A stretch of DNA of 27,521 nucleotides. It comes from BOG-1184 sp049514575 (GTDB taxonomy: Bacteria > Fibrobacterota > Chitinivibrionia > Chitinivibrionales > Chitinispirillaceae). The stretch is from assembly GCA_049514575.1 (NCBI GenBank), contig JBEKUX010000041.1, positions 1 through 27,521 of the forward strand, in the 5' to 3' direction. Numbering within the stretch: the first letter of the stretch is position 1; every line of letters begins with the position of its first letter. Both the position numbers and the translations under genes were made by a program. Shown here one piece after another: positions 6,527-15,228 of this stretch. Below the pieces are notes generated by a model that saw only the letters and a program-made list of their open reading frames with translations, did not search any database and was not told the DNA's origin.

Positions 6527-7981
6527 ATGAAACCGCTTTCCGCCATGATCTGTTTCTTTTTTACGGCAGCAGCCGTATACGGTGCAGAGAAAAAGAACGA
6601 TGGTTCCGTTCAAAACGCAGTTGAAAAAATTATCGGGACAAGGAACTATCAATCAGCTTCCCTTGGAATTCTGATTCGGGATGTATCGCGCGATTCGACG
6701 GTCGCCGTCTGCAATGCGGATTCGATGTTCAACCCGGCGTCAGTAACAAAACTCATTACCGCCGCCGTTGCGTTCGATCAGCTGGGGCTCGGGTACCTGT
6801 TCTCCACACGGATATTCGTGGATTCCGTGCTTCAGTACGATTCCGCCATTACCGTACGGAACATCTATATCCAGGGTGGAGGAGATCCCGGTTTTACCGC
6901 CGAAAGGCTGTGGCTTTTTGTGGAGCACCTTTACCATTGCGGTATCAGGAAAATCACCGGCAATCTCGTTCTGGACGACTTTTTCTTCGATTCGGTTGCC
7001 GTGGGCCCGGGATTTGAAGAGGACACGACCTGCAAAGCGTACGAATCGCTGGTCAGCGCTCTTTCCATGAATTTCAATACCGTCGCCGTCCACTGCCGGC
7101 CCGGGCCCGGAGTGAAACTTCCGGTCGCCGTCGATCTTTTCCCGGAAATGAGCGGCATTAAGGTCGCTTCCCTGGCCACCACCGTTCCCTTAAGCAGAAA
7201 GAACGAACCGGAGATCGGTACGACCTCCGATTCCGGAACAACGCTCGTCACGGTAAAAGGCTCCATGGGAATCAATGAACCCGGGACCTACAGCTTTCTG
7301 AAACTCTGGCAGACCTGGGAAGCGTTCGGTGATGCGGTGCTGCCGCTTTTTGCAAGGCGCGGAATCGTATTTCAGGGGAAAATCGTGCACGGTAAAGTCA
7401 CCTCCGGCATCGCAGCCCGGACGCCCTTCTACGAATTCCCTTCGGAACCGCTTTCCGCATCGGTAAACCGGATGTTCAAGTATTCGAGCAATTATACCGC
7501 CGAAATGCTGTTTAAAACCCTTTCGGCCCGGCGCGATACGGTGCAGGGGTCATGGGACAGGTCAATTTCTTTTGTCAATTTCTGGTGGAAAGAGCGCGGA
7601 TTGCCCGGCGCACCCGTCATCAAAAACGGCTCGGGCATGGGCAATACAAACCGTGTCAGTCCCGCGCAGATCGTTGCACTGCTGTCATACGTATGGAAAC
7701 AGAAAAGCTTTCTTCCCGACTACCTTGCCGCGCTCTCAACGGCCGGCATCGATGGAACGCTGAAATTACGTTTTGTAAAATCAAAACTGAAAGGGATGGT
7801 ACGGGCAAAAACCGGAACCCTCAACGTCTACGGCGTCAATACGCTCGCGGGATACCTGCTCCTGCCCGGGTCTTCGACGTATGCCTTTGCGATTTTCTGC
7901 AACAAAACCGGCCATACGCAGTACGAGGACTGGATGATGCAGGAGCAGATACTGGAAAAAGCAGGAGAGTTGATGCATTAG
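6527..7981 (+). CDS. dacB: D-alanyl-D-alanine carboxypeptidase/endopeptidase (PBP4, S13 family)
   Basis: A periplasmic low-molecular-weight penicillin-binding protein that trims or cleaves peptidoglycan stem peptides. The three active-site motifs are present: Ser72-Val-Thr-Lys75 within NPASVTKL, Ser320-Ser-Asn322 within YSSNYTAEML, and Lys428-Thr-Gly430 within VRAKTGTLN. A typical PBP4 insertion separates the first two (GGGDPGFT..., ITGNLVLDD, SALSMNFNTVAV). The length of 484 residues fits the family. The start is ATG 6527: AAGGAGA at 6514-6520 and an immediate signal peptide (MKPLSAMICFFFTAAAVYG) favour it over the TTG at 6506. It is divergent from the small - strand gene at 6191-6406. Confidence 0.93.
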   Translation: MKPLSAMICFFFTAAAVYGAEKKNDGSVQNAVEKIIGTRNYQSASLGILIRDVSRDSTVAVCNADSMFNPASVTKLITAAVAFDQLGLGYLFSTRIFVDSVLQYDSAITVRNIYIQGGGDPGFTAERLWLFVEHLYHCGIRKITGNLVLDDFFFDSVAVGPGFEEDTTCKAYESLVSALSMNFNTVAVHCRPGPGVKLPVAVDLFPEMSGIKVASLATTVPLSRKNEPEIGTTSDSGTTLVTVKGSMGINEPGTYSFLKLWQTWEAFGDAVLPLFARRGIVFQGKIVHGKVTSGIAARTPFYEFPSEPLSASVNRMFKYSSNYTAEMLFKTLSARRDTVQGSWDRSISFVNFWWKERGLPGAPVIKNGSGMGNTNRVSPAQIVALLSYVWKQKSFLPDYLAALSTAGIDGTLKLRFVKSKLKGMVRAKTGTLNVYGVNTLAGYLLLPGSSTYAFAIFCNKTGHTQYEDWMMQEQILEKAGELMH

Positions 7982-8090
7982 GAAATAACTACGAGCAACC
8001 ATTTTCGATTTATCATTACTAAATTTTGTCGAATCGTATATTTTGTATGTTGCTAAAAAGACACAATTATTTCTTCCGCCCTATTTATTA

Positions 8091-8918
8091 ATGGACAACG
8101 CCAATGTTTCGGTATTGATTATCACATTAAACGAGGAGCATCTCGTTGGGCGGGCTATTTCATCAGTACTATGGTCAAACGACATTGTAATCGTTGATTC
8201 TTTCAGTAGTGATAGGACTAAAGAAGTCGCACTCGGATACCCCCATGTGAGGTTATTTGAAAAAACGTTTGAGGACTACTCTTCGCAGCGGAATTTCGGT
8301 CTTCATGAAATTGAATATCGTAACAAGTGGGTTTTTCTTCTCGATGCCGACGAGATTTGTACGCCCGCGCTTGTGCATGAGATGATTGATTGCGCAGCCA
8401 ATGAAGATTTAAAACAACCGGTTTTTCTAATCCGAAGAAAAGATTTTTTCATGAACAGGTGGATGCGCTGTCACCATCCGACCTGGCTTGAACGTTTGGT
8501 AAGACCAAATCAAGTAACTTTTTTAGGGAGTGTACACGAACGTCTCTCTTATTCCGGAATAGCAGGCAAGCTTACAGGGTATATTTACCATTACCCATTT
8601 GACAACGGCATAGAACACTGGATAGCACGGCATAACAGGTACACAACGCTTAGTGCAGCACTCGAAACGGCTGGAACCGTAAAGTGGGGCATACGTGACC
8701 TGCTGAGCAGAGACCCGTTACGAAGATGGCGCTGTATTAAAGAAATTTATCAAAAACTGCCATGGCGATACCTGATCTATTTTTTCTACCGCTATATAAT
8801 AAAGCGCGGCTTTCTCGATGGTATTTGCGGCCTGCACTTTGTCCTGCTCGAAACATTTTACCATTTTACAGCAGTAGCAAAAATCCGCGCGCTTAAATCG
8901 AATGGCCGCTATAAATGA
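8091..8918 (+). CDS. Family 2 glycosyltransferase (WaaE/KdtX-like)
   Basis: A cytoplasmic, inverting GT-A glycosyltransferase, probably adding a sugar to LPS core or another surface glycan. The sequence shows SVLIITLNEE (nucleotide-binding strand, 7-16), VDSFSSDRT (35-43), SSQRNFGL (64-71) and the metal-binding LLDADE (83-88). The second half has the family features HPTWLERLVRP, VHERL, YHYPFDNGIEHWIARHNRYTTLSA and a Tyr/Arg-rich C-terminus (PWRYLIYFFYRYIIKRGFLDG). The ATG at 8091 gives the usual family N-terminus; a TTG at 8043 would add 16 unrelated residues. No Shine-Dalgarno is seen at either. It overlaps the next gene by four bases (ATGA). The exact donor and acceptor cannot be read. It is the first gene of the AT-rich accessory cluster. 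Confidence 0.85.
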   Translation: MDNANVSVLIITLNEEHLVGRAISSVLWSNDIVIVDSFSSDRTKEVALGYPHVRLFEKTFEDYSSQRNFGLHEIEYRNKWVFLLDADEICTPALVHEMIDCAANEDLKQPVFLIRRKDFFMNRWMRCHHPTWLERLVRPNQVTFLGSVHERLSYSGIAGKLTGYIYHYPFDNGIEHWIARHNRYTTLSAALETAGTVKWGIRDLLSRDPLRRWRCIKEIYQKLPWRYLIYFFYRYIIKRGFLDGICGLHFVLLETFYHFTAVAKIRALKSNGRYK

Positions 8919-9988
8919 ATCTTCTGCGCAATCTTCCCCCTCTCGTTTTTCGACACCGTTTAACTGAAATAACATTATTTGTGACCAGTTCCTGCAATTT
9001 TAAGTGTCGTCATTGTTTTTTTATTGATAAGTTGAATGAGAGGCATGACGAGCTCTCCTGTGCAGAAATTGAAAAAATGGGAGATTCAATTGGCAGGCTT
9101 CAGCGGGTACATATAGGCGGAGGCGAGCCTTTCCTGCGTCCCGACATCGGAGATATTGTAACTGCCATCTCGAAAGTCTGGAACGTCGATACGATATGTC
9201 TACCGACAAACGGATGGGCCACCGATGCCATTGTTAAAACAATAAGGCAATTCGGATCTGAATCGTCGAATTCGCTGCGTTTGCACTTCTCGCTCAACAC
9301 ACTCCCGGAAGATATGGATGACTTTACCGGAAAAAAGGGGTCCTTTGACCGGTGGATAGAATCAATAACCCGGGCTAAGGCTGCTGCAAAACAATACAAG
9401 AACATAACGGTGACTGTGCTGTCAACGTATAACGATTTCAACCAGCATTATTTTCCCCGCCTCATGGATTATGTTCTAAACAAGATTGGCGTCGATGATT
9501 TCAGCTTTTGCCTGGTGCGGGCACACCATGCATACTCACCCAAACTTGATCTTGAACAATTTGAGAGACTCCTTAATGATTATTTCCGCAACGAGAACCG
9601 TCAAGGGCCATTGCTCAGGGCCTATCGGGAACTCGTCAGGGAGGTCATTGCAAGTTATTATCATAAACCAAGAATGATCGTTCCCTGTTTATCAGGAAAA
9701 ATGCGGGTGGTTATCTCTCCGGAAGGTGATATTTACCCATGCGAAACATTGGGATATCCATCAGGGACACTTCCGCAGGAATGGTGTATGGGCAACATAA
9801 GGAAATACAATTATAACATCCGCGAGCTTCTTGCCTCTGAAGCAGCAAGAAAAATCCGAAAAAATATTGGGGCCCGCCGATGCCATTGTCAACAGGGCAT
9901 CGACCTTTCGCTCAATCTCCTCTGCAGCAACAGGTTCAAAATACGATTGTTGCAGCGCTTGGGGCGCTGTGTTCTGCAGGGTTTGTAA
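8915..9988 (+). CDS. Radical SAM protein with C-terminal SPASM-like Cys cluster
   Basis: A radical S-adenosylmethionine enzyme. The [4Fe-4S]-binding motif is Cys27-x3-Cys31-x2-Cys34 (CNFKCRHC), followed by HIGGGEPFLRPDI, the GGE motif that contacts SAM. The C-terminal third has a second set of Cys in a SPASM-like order: PCLSGKMRVVISPEGDIYPCETLG, then an MGNIRKYN segment, then RCHCQQG and a late LLCS. This suggests an auxiliary cluster, as in peptide- or sugar-modifying enzymes. The length is 357 residues. It starts at ATG 8915 inside the end of the glycosyltransferase gene (ATGA overlap), so the two are translationally coupled. A role in modifying the glycan or its carrier is inferred only from that coupling. 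The substrate is unknown. Confidence 0.85.
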   Translation: MNLLRNLPPLVFRHRLTEITLFVTSSCNFKCRHCFFIDKLNERHDELSCAEIEKMGDSIGRLQRVHIGGGEPFLRPDIGDIVTAISKVWNVDTICLPTNGWATDAIVKTIRQFGSESSNSLRLHFSLNTLPEDMDDFTGKKGSFDRWIESITRAKAAAKQYKNITVTVLSTYNDFNQHYFPRLMDYVLNKIGVDDFSFCLVRAHHAYSPKLDLEQFERLLNDYFRNENRQGPLLRAYRELVREVIASYYHKPRMIVPCLSGKMRVVISPEGDIYPCETLGYPSGTLPQEWCMGNIRKYNYNIRELLASEAARKIRKNIGARRCHCQQGIDLSLNLLCSNRFKIRLLQRLGRCVLQGL

Positions 9989-10578
9989 AGAGGGACATCG
10001 CCTTGTCTTACGGCATTATGTTCCCTATGCTATGGGAAATTTACATCCGTCTTGTTATACTTACTGAAATAAGGGTTGTCAACAAACCCATCTGCCCTTA
10101 AATGCCACAAAACAGGATCGAACAGCGAACCCTTAAGGGATATTTGTTTGCAAGAGGAGGGCGTGATCCGGAAAATGTCAGTACTGTCCGGTTTACACCA
10201 TCATTATTTCAGGCAGATGGACTTGCATGTTTAAGCGGAATGTCGATAGCAAACGTCAAATAACATCACGGTAGCGTCAAGAGAATAAAGTTCATTTGTG
10301 ATGATTGAGAAGCAAAATATAATTCATTTTATCTTATCAGAACGAAGTCACGCACCGTTTTTAAACTGGTAACCCCACAATTATCTCAGGAGTTCGGCAA
10401 GATGGATATAATTTCTCCATAGCATGGGAATGAAATGATTGAAAAGCTAAACAGATCTGAGTATATTACCCATCCCAGAACAATTTTTTAACTTAAAATT
10501 TCTGTCCACAACCCTTGAATACGTATACTGTTCAAATAGACATTGTCGATTCCCAGTACGGCCGAAAAAACATGCACT
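9989..10578. repeat. Gene-free gap with several copies of a dispersed repeat
   Basis: I see no convincing gene here. The gap holds three copies of a repeat whose fourth copy lies at 11649-11710. Copy D is on the + strand at about 10021-10078, copy 1 on the - strand at 10190-10222, and copy 3 on the - strand at 10381-10432. In D orientation they share CTATGG, an AT-rich stretch, ATCC(A/G)TC(T/A)TG, then CTGA(A/G)ATAA and a GT-rich/AACC end. Copy 1 and the distant copy share 24 identical bases (10190-10213 and 11649-11672). A 53-codon frame at 10102-10263 lies across copy 1; it has no ribosome binding site and I do not call it. A perfect palindrome CCCTTAAGGG is at 10130-10139. Confidence 0.7.
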
Positions 10579-11274
10579 ATGCGCGACAAAAAAAGTAGGT
10601 TTGATATACACGAGTTTTTTTGTTCTTATGTCGTTCAACATGTTCATCGAAACGCTACTGTAGTTGATGTCGGCGCTGGTGCGGGTTTATGTAAACAGGT
10701 AAATGTTATTCGAGTTGCGGTTGGCAGGCTAATCGGCGTCGACCCAAACCCGAATATTTACGAAAATTACCAAGTACACGAAGTTATGAATGTGTATTTT
10801 GAAGATTGCACTATTGATAAGGAAAGTGTTGATTTAATATACTCTATTTTTGTTGCTGAACATATTGAACGGCCTGATGTTTTTTTTAAGAAAGCGGTTT
10901 ACATTTTAAAGGCAAACGGAAAGATGTTGTTTCTGACCCCCAATAAATACCATTATTTTTTTTGTCTTTCAAAACTTGCAGATAAAATAAACATGAAAAA
11001 GTATTGGATTGAAAAAATTATGCATTCAACCGTGAATCGAAGTTATGGCTTTCCAACATATTACTTAATAAATGAGGCATCTGCTGTCCGACGACTCGCA
11101 GATAAATGCGGTTTTAAAAGGGTACAATTTGTGTATATTGACTGTCCTGAAGTCATCGCAATATATTTTCCAAAATGCTGCCGATGGATCCCCAGTTTCA
11201 TATCAACTATCATGAAGACCATTAAAATACCGGAGAGATATTACAGTAATTTTATTGCAGAACTAACAAAATAA
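10579..11274 (+). CDS. Class I SAM-dependent methyltransferase
   Basis: A putative small-molecule or glycan methyltransferase of the Methyltransf_11/23 type. Motif I is VVDVGAGAG (28-36), followed by LIGVDPNP with the acidic residue that binds the ribose. VDLIYSIFVAEHIERPDVFFKKAVYILKANGKMLFLTPN corresponds to motifs II-III and the usual helix. At 231 residues it is compact. A TTG at 10543 would add 12 residues; neither start has a Shine-Dalgarno, so the start is uncertain. Base composition is the most AT-rich of any gene in the window, with many AAA, ATT and TAT codons, a sign of foreign origin. The gene stands alone between two repeat-bearing gaps. Confidence 0.8.
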   Translation: MRDKKSRFDIHEFFCSYVVQHVHRNATVVDVGAGAGLCKQVNVIRVAVGRLIGVDPNPNIYENYQVHEVMNVYFEDCTIDKESVDLIYSIFVAEHIERPDVFFKKAVYILKANGKMLFLTPNKYHYFFCLSKLADKINMKKYWIEKIMHSTVNRSYGFPTYYLINEASAVRRLADKCGFKRVQFVYIDCPEVIAIYFPKCCRWIPSFISTIMKTIKIPERYYSNFIAELTK

Positions 11275-11775
11275 TCAACCACACAATGTCAAGTCTGGAC
11301 ACTTTTATCTTCAACGATTGGTTGTAATGCGTATTCATCGATATTCCATATAAATGGTACTATGTCTATTTTATCATAACCCACGCATCAAAAGAAATCA
11401 TCCGATTTGCAATCGCAGAGAATTCCTGTAGGGAATTTATCCGTTAACAGCCCATAGGATTAAGCGAAGGGCTGAATCGGGTGTTGTATATGATCCATGA
11501 CAATACACAACAATTCAATTTCTGAAGGAATATAAGTATAAAAGATATTACAACACCCGAAGGCCGCACTTAGTGCCTTGAACAGCATGTCCCGCAGAAT
11601 TATTCACCGCAAAAAGAAGGGGAAATACCCAAACAATCAATTTTATCAGGTTTACACCATCATTATTTCAGGAAGGCGGCATGATGGATAGTATTTTTCC
11701 ATAGCTCAGAGCGTCTGTAAAGAACTTTTTAATATATACTCACTATCTCCCGGTAAATTAAATTATTTATTATTT
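11275..11775. repeat. Gene-free gap with inverted repeat and copy 2 of the dispersed repeat
   Basis: I see no gene in these ~500 bases. A perfect 12-bp inverted repeat brackets 84 bp: TCGGGTGTTGTA at 11477-11488 and TACAACACCCGA at 11549-11560. A small AATTCC/GGAATT hairpin is at about 11421-11436. Copy 2 of the dispersed repeat occupies 11649-11710 on the - strand. It is the most complete copy: its right part matches 10190-10213 exactly and its left part aligns with 10387-10423. AT-rich sequence with TATACT at 11735-11740 leads into the next gene but lacks a recognisable -35. The gap reads like debris of small mobile or repetitive elements. Confidence 0.65.
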
Positions 11776-13176
11776 ATGGAAAGTTATCCGGGAAAAAAGG
11801 CTACTATCGTCTTCTGTCGACCTGGCCTTACAAGTAAAGCCGAAAGCAGATGGGCGCATGCGCTTCCGTTGGGTCTTGGATATTTAGCTTCCTACGTGCG
11901 AAATAAAGGGATATCCGTTGCTATCGTTGATGCGAAGGTGGAACATCATGTTTCAAGTGATATGACGGCTTCGGCAATTATGGAACGACAGCCAAAATAT
12001 GTAGGAATTTCAGCGATGACGTTCGATTTTCCCTTGGCTATATTGATTGCAGAAAAATTAAAAAACCATTTGCGACCTCCAGTAGTAATATTCGGCGGGC
12101 CGCATACGAGCGCTCTCCCAGAAAAGTCTCTTCTCGAAACAACGGCGATTGATTTTATCCTTGTCGGACAAGCGGAAGAAAGTATTGTAAAATTATTGCA
12201 GTGCCTGGAAAATAATACTGGCTTTTCAGGGGTTCCGGGGCTTTACTGGCGTGCCGCAAATGGAACCATCCTGCATAATACTCAGGCTGTGGAATTTGCA
12301 GACCTGACATCCCTTCCTTTTCCAGCGTGGGATTTCTGGCCTTCGCAGAAAGCTTACCCGGTCATGACAGAACGCGGATGCCCTTTCCGATGTGTGTTTT
12401 GCTGCCATAATATGGGACGCATCATGCGTTCGAGGCCAATCTGGCACGTAATGGAGGAAATACACTGGCTGAAGGATAAATTCGGCGCCGAGGTAATTGG
12501 TTTTGAGGATGAAACATTTGGCCTTGACAAAAACAGAACGAGCGAACTATTGCGACTGTGCAGTGAATTTAATAAAAGCAAAAGTTTGACATTTATCGCA
12601 CAAACCCGTGCCGATATCGTTACGAAAGAGTTGGTTACTCTTATGAAGGCGGCGGGATTCGATTGGATATCCATTGGAATTGAATCCGGAGATGATAAGA
12701 TATTGAAGAATACTCAAAAAGATATTACTGTCCGTCAAATCGAAGAGTCGGTCAGGGTTGCCAGGTCGGCAGGGCTCAAGTTATGGCCGAAATTTATTAT
12801 AGGACTTCCGGGTGAGACTCACGAATCCGCACTTCGAACCATTCGCTTAGCCGTTCGAATAAATCCTGAAAAATTCGGCGTTGCGGTTATCGTCGCTTAC
12901 CCAGGGTGTAAAATTTATGAATGGGCGCTAAATAAGGAGAATGGATACCGATTTCTTTCAAATGATTGGAAAAACTTCGATAAATATCTTTCTACAAGCA
13001 TTGAACTTGAAACCCTTGATATACGCGCTCTTAAATGGCTCCAGCTTAGACTGTTCCTCGAAGTTTATCTCCGCAACTGGCGCCTATTTGAGCTTTTTAG
13101 GCTGATGGCAAATGAAATTGATGTGGTAATTTCGATTCTTAAAAGCGTTCTGATGCCCTATGCTAAGATTAATTAA
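11776..13176 (+). CDS. B12-binding-domain radical SAM protein (BchE/class B methylase-like)
   Basis: A 466-residue radical SAM enzyme with an N-terminal cobalamin-binding-type Rossmann domain. Residues ~1-160 show LPLGLGYLASYVRNKGISVAIVDAK, VGISAMTFDFPLA, VIFGGPHTSALPE and FILVGQAEES, the usual B12-binding architecture of this class. The typical D-x-H-x-x-G cobalamin-ligand motif is absent, which is common in radical SAM relatives. The iron-sulfur motif is Cys202-x3-Cys206-x2-Cys209 (ERGCPFRCVFCCHN). FEDETFGLDKNR and GIESGDDKILKNTQKD are typical motifs of the barrel. Known relatives methylate unactivated carbons or phosphinates or build cyclic tetrapyrroles; the substrate here is unknown. The next methyltransferase gene overlaps it by 17 bases. 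No Shine-Dalgarno precedes the ATG. Confidence 0.87.
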   Translation: MESYPGKKATIVFCRPGLTSKAESRWAHALPLGLGYLASYVRNKGISVAIVDAKVEHHVSSDMTASAIMERQPKYVGISAMTFDFPLAILIAEKLKNHLRPPVVIFGGPHTSALPEKSLLETTAIDFILVGQAEESIVKLLQCLENNTGFSGVPGLYWRAANGTILHNTQAVEFADLTSLPFPAWDFWPSQKAYPVMTERGCPFRCVFCCHNMGRIMRSRPIWHVMEEIHWLKDKFGAEVIGFEDETFGLDKNRTSELLRLCSEFNKSKSLTFIAQTRADIVTKELVTLMKAAGFDWISIGIESGDDKILKNTQKDITVRQIEESVRVARSAGLKLWPKFIIGLPGETHESALRTIRLAVRINPEKFGVAVIVAYPGCKIYEWALNKENGYRFLSNDWKNFDKYLSTSIELETLDIRALKWLQLRLFLEVYLRNWRLFELFRLMANEIDVVISILKSVLMPYAKIN

Positions 13177-13960
13177 CACGATCCTCGGCTGTCCATTTAA
13201 ACAATCCGTATTCCCCCGTAGTATATCCGAGAACATAAGGCATTTTACAAAAAAAACATTAGGATTTACTAATGAGCTGTTCTGTTATTTGCTCATCGGT
13301 GAAATGGTTCAACGCGTTTCACCCGCAAAAGGAAGCCGAGTATTAGACATTGGGTACTTTACAGGCTTTTCAACAGCATGGCTGATGATTGCAACAGAGG
13401 CGGAACTAATATATGCCATTGATGTAAAAAAAGAATATGCTCCCTCTATGAAAGACCTCCTTCGTACGGTTAATCCAGATGCGAAAGTTGTTGCAACACA
13501 GGCATCGGCGTCATGGCTTCCTTATCAAGACAACGTATTTGATACGGTTTTTTGTCGTTCGGTACTTCAATATGTCGACATGCAAAAAACTATTGCCGAA
13601 ATTCGACGTGTCCTTAAACCACAAGGGAAATGCTATATTATTGCAAATATGGCCGACAATTTATTTGTACGGCTTTATCGGAAATTTGTTGGGTCAAAAA
13701 GGTTCATTCCTTTTGGATCTTTCCATGGGTATGTTTCTTATCGGATGCTGAATAAATGGATGCGCGAAGGATGGTGTGTATCACATAAAGAGTTCCACGT
13801 ATTTACTCCTCTACTATTTCCAATCATTGATTGCCTGCCTTTATCTTCCGCAAAACGAGCGATATATATTATTGGAACCATTGCGGATGCTTTTTTGGGA
13901 GCGGCATTCCCTTTTCTCTATCGATTTGCCTGGCTTGGATTTATTGAAATAAGGAAGTAA
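13160..13960 (+). CDS. Class I SAM-dependent methyltransferase
   Basis: A 266-residue methyltransferase of the Methyltransf_11 type. Motif I is VLDIGYFTG (61-69), a variant in which Tyr-Phe replaces the usual Cys/Ala-Gly. LIYAIDVKKEY follows as the second strand, and WLPYQDNVFDTVFCRSVLQYVDMQKTIAEIRRVLKPQGKCYII matches the ubiE-like pattern in which a strand is followed by the RVLKPGG turn. The C-terminal ~100 residues are hydrophobic and aromatic (LLFPIIDCLPLS, IYIIGTIADAFLGAAFPFLYRF), so membrane association is possible. It begins inside the 3' end of the radical SAM gene, with no ribosome binding site, indicating translational coupling. The two enzymes probably act on the same product. Confidence 0.82.
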   Translation: MLRLINTILGCPFKQSVFPRSISENIRHFTKKTLGFTNELFCYLLIGEMVQRVSPAKGSRVLDIGYFTGFSTAWLMIATEAELIYAIDVKKEYAPSMKDLLRTVNPDAKVVATQASASWLPYQDNVFDTVFCRSVLQYVDMQKTIAEIRRVLKPQGKCYIIANMADNLFVRLYRKFVGSKRFIPFGSFHGYVSYRMLNKWMREGWCVSHKEFHVFTPLLFPIIDCLPLSSAKRAIYIIGTIADAFLGAAFPFLYRFAWLGFIEIRK

Positions 13961-14009
13961 CGGATATTATTAAGATGTGGGTATTAATGTACAAGGAGGC
14001 AGTGGAATT

Positions 14010-15185
14010 ATGCAGCATTTACGAATCCGGCCATTCCCTCTACAAAAAAGGTTCGCATTCAGTTTGGTCGATGATACGGATGACGCTACTTTGGAAAAAG
14101 TTAAAAGATCCTATACATTTCTTGATGAATTGGGGTTTAAAATCACGAAGACCGTATGGGCATTTCCAAGTAAAAGAAAATCGGGCGATGCAACAACCGG
14201 AAGATGGTGCGAAGCCGTGACGCTGGCAGATCCGAATTATCTATCATTAATAAAAGACATTAAAGCACGCGGCCATGAAATTGCCCTCCATACGGCATCT
14301 GGAGGTAATAATCTGAGGGAAGAAACGATCATGGCATATGAGTTTTTTAAAAGAGAATTTGGTTCCTATCCCGTGATGAATATCATGCATGGCCGAAATA
14401 TCGACAACCTTTATTATGGCAAGGAGGCCTTTAGAGGGGTGCTTCGGTTTTTAATAGGGATCTATTCTGCAGACGCCTGTGAAGGACATTCTCCTCAAAG
14501 CCCTTTTTTCTGGGGAGATATTTTTGCAGCGCATTCACGATATGCTCGGTTATATAAAACCACGACACTTAATACGCTTCGTATCAATCCATCGATGCCC
14601 TATTATCATCCGGCGAAACCGTTCGTGCCTCGATGGTTTTCCTTGACGGATCTTAGAGAGCATCAAATGATTAAACGGAACCTCACTCTTTCGGCAATAG
14701 AGCGGTTACTTCATGAGGAAGGGGCATGTATCGGTTATACCTATACCCACGGATATTTCGACGACACTTTAAAAATAGATCCGGTTATTGAAGAACGGTT
14801 TAAGTTACTGAGCGGATATAAGACTCATGCCTGGTTTACACCTGCAAGTTGCCTTTTAGACAGATTGGAAGCAGTAAGAAATACCCGCATAAAAAATCAC
14901 TACGGTCAAAAATTCATTTTCAACTATAATGTACAGCCGGTACGTGATATCTGGATCTGCGGACCGAGCGGGACCCGGGTAAATCTCGAGAATGGTAAAC
15001 AAATCGCGATTGGGCCTTCGGGAACGGTACATTGCGACGAAATCCCTCCATCAGTTGATGCAAACGAATCATCACGATGTCAAGGCTTGCGTTTCGGAGA
15101 AGAGTTGCGTATGATCCTTCATACGGCATATCTTCTTATGCTTCAATATGCAATGGGACGCCCATTTCGAAGAAGAGGTTTCTAA
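14010..15185 (+). CDS. NodB-like polysaccharide deacetylase homologue with altered metal motif
   Basis: A 391-residue protein resembling carbohydrate esterase family 4. Motif 1 appears as FSLVDDTDDAT with Asp21-Asp22, like the TFDD metal/base motif. Motif 2 appears as GHEIALHTASGG, where His94-Thr95 matches the H(S/T) part, but the second metal His of H(S/T)xxH is Gly98. The barrel continues through YFDDTLKIDPVIEERFKLLSGYKTHAWFTPAS, a plausible late motif. The start is ATG 14010, chosen for AAGGAGG at 13993-13999, the only strong ribosome binding site in this cluster; a GTG at 13977 would add 11 residues. It follows the methyltransferase by 49 bases and converges with the membrane protein at 15229. 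Deacetylation of a surface sugar is inferred. Loss of catalysis or use of another ligand is possible. Confidence 0.72.
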   Translation: MQHLRIRPFPLQKRFAFSLVDDTDDATLEKVKRSYTFLDELGFKITKTVWAFPSKRKSGDATTGRWCEAVTLADPNYLSLIKDIKARGHEIALHTASGGNNLREETIMAYEFFKREFGSYPVMNIMHGRNIDNLYYGKEAFRGVLRFLIGIYSADACEGHSPQSPFFWGDIFAAHSRYARLYKTTTLNTLRINPSMPYYHPAKPFVPRWFSLTDLREHQMIKRNLTLSAIERLLHEEGACIGYTYTHGYFDDTLKIDPVIEERFKLLSGYKTHAWFTPASCLLDRLEAVRNTRIKNHYGQKFIFNYNVQPVRDIWICGPSGTRVNLENGKQIAIGPSGTVHCDEIPPSVDANESSRCQGLRFGEELRMILHTAYLLMLQYAMGRPFRRRGF

Positions 15186-15228
15186 CCGTAATGTTGCAGG
15201 AGTCAATAATGTTTCTTTCCGCATGCAC

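Noticed and set aside
9880..10101. Open frame running from the end of the radical SAM gene into the gap
   Set aside because: Its first half is an out-of-frame shadow of the radical SAM gene and its second half is repeat copy D.
10102..10263. Possible 53-residue gene in the gap before the methyltransferase
   Set aside because: No ribosome binding site, it lies across a copy of the dispersed repeat, and the translation shows no motif.
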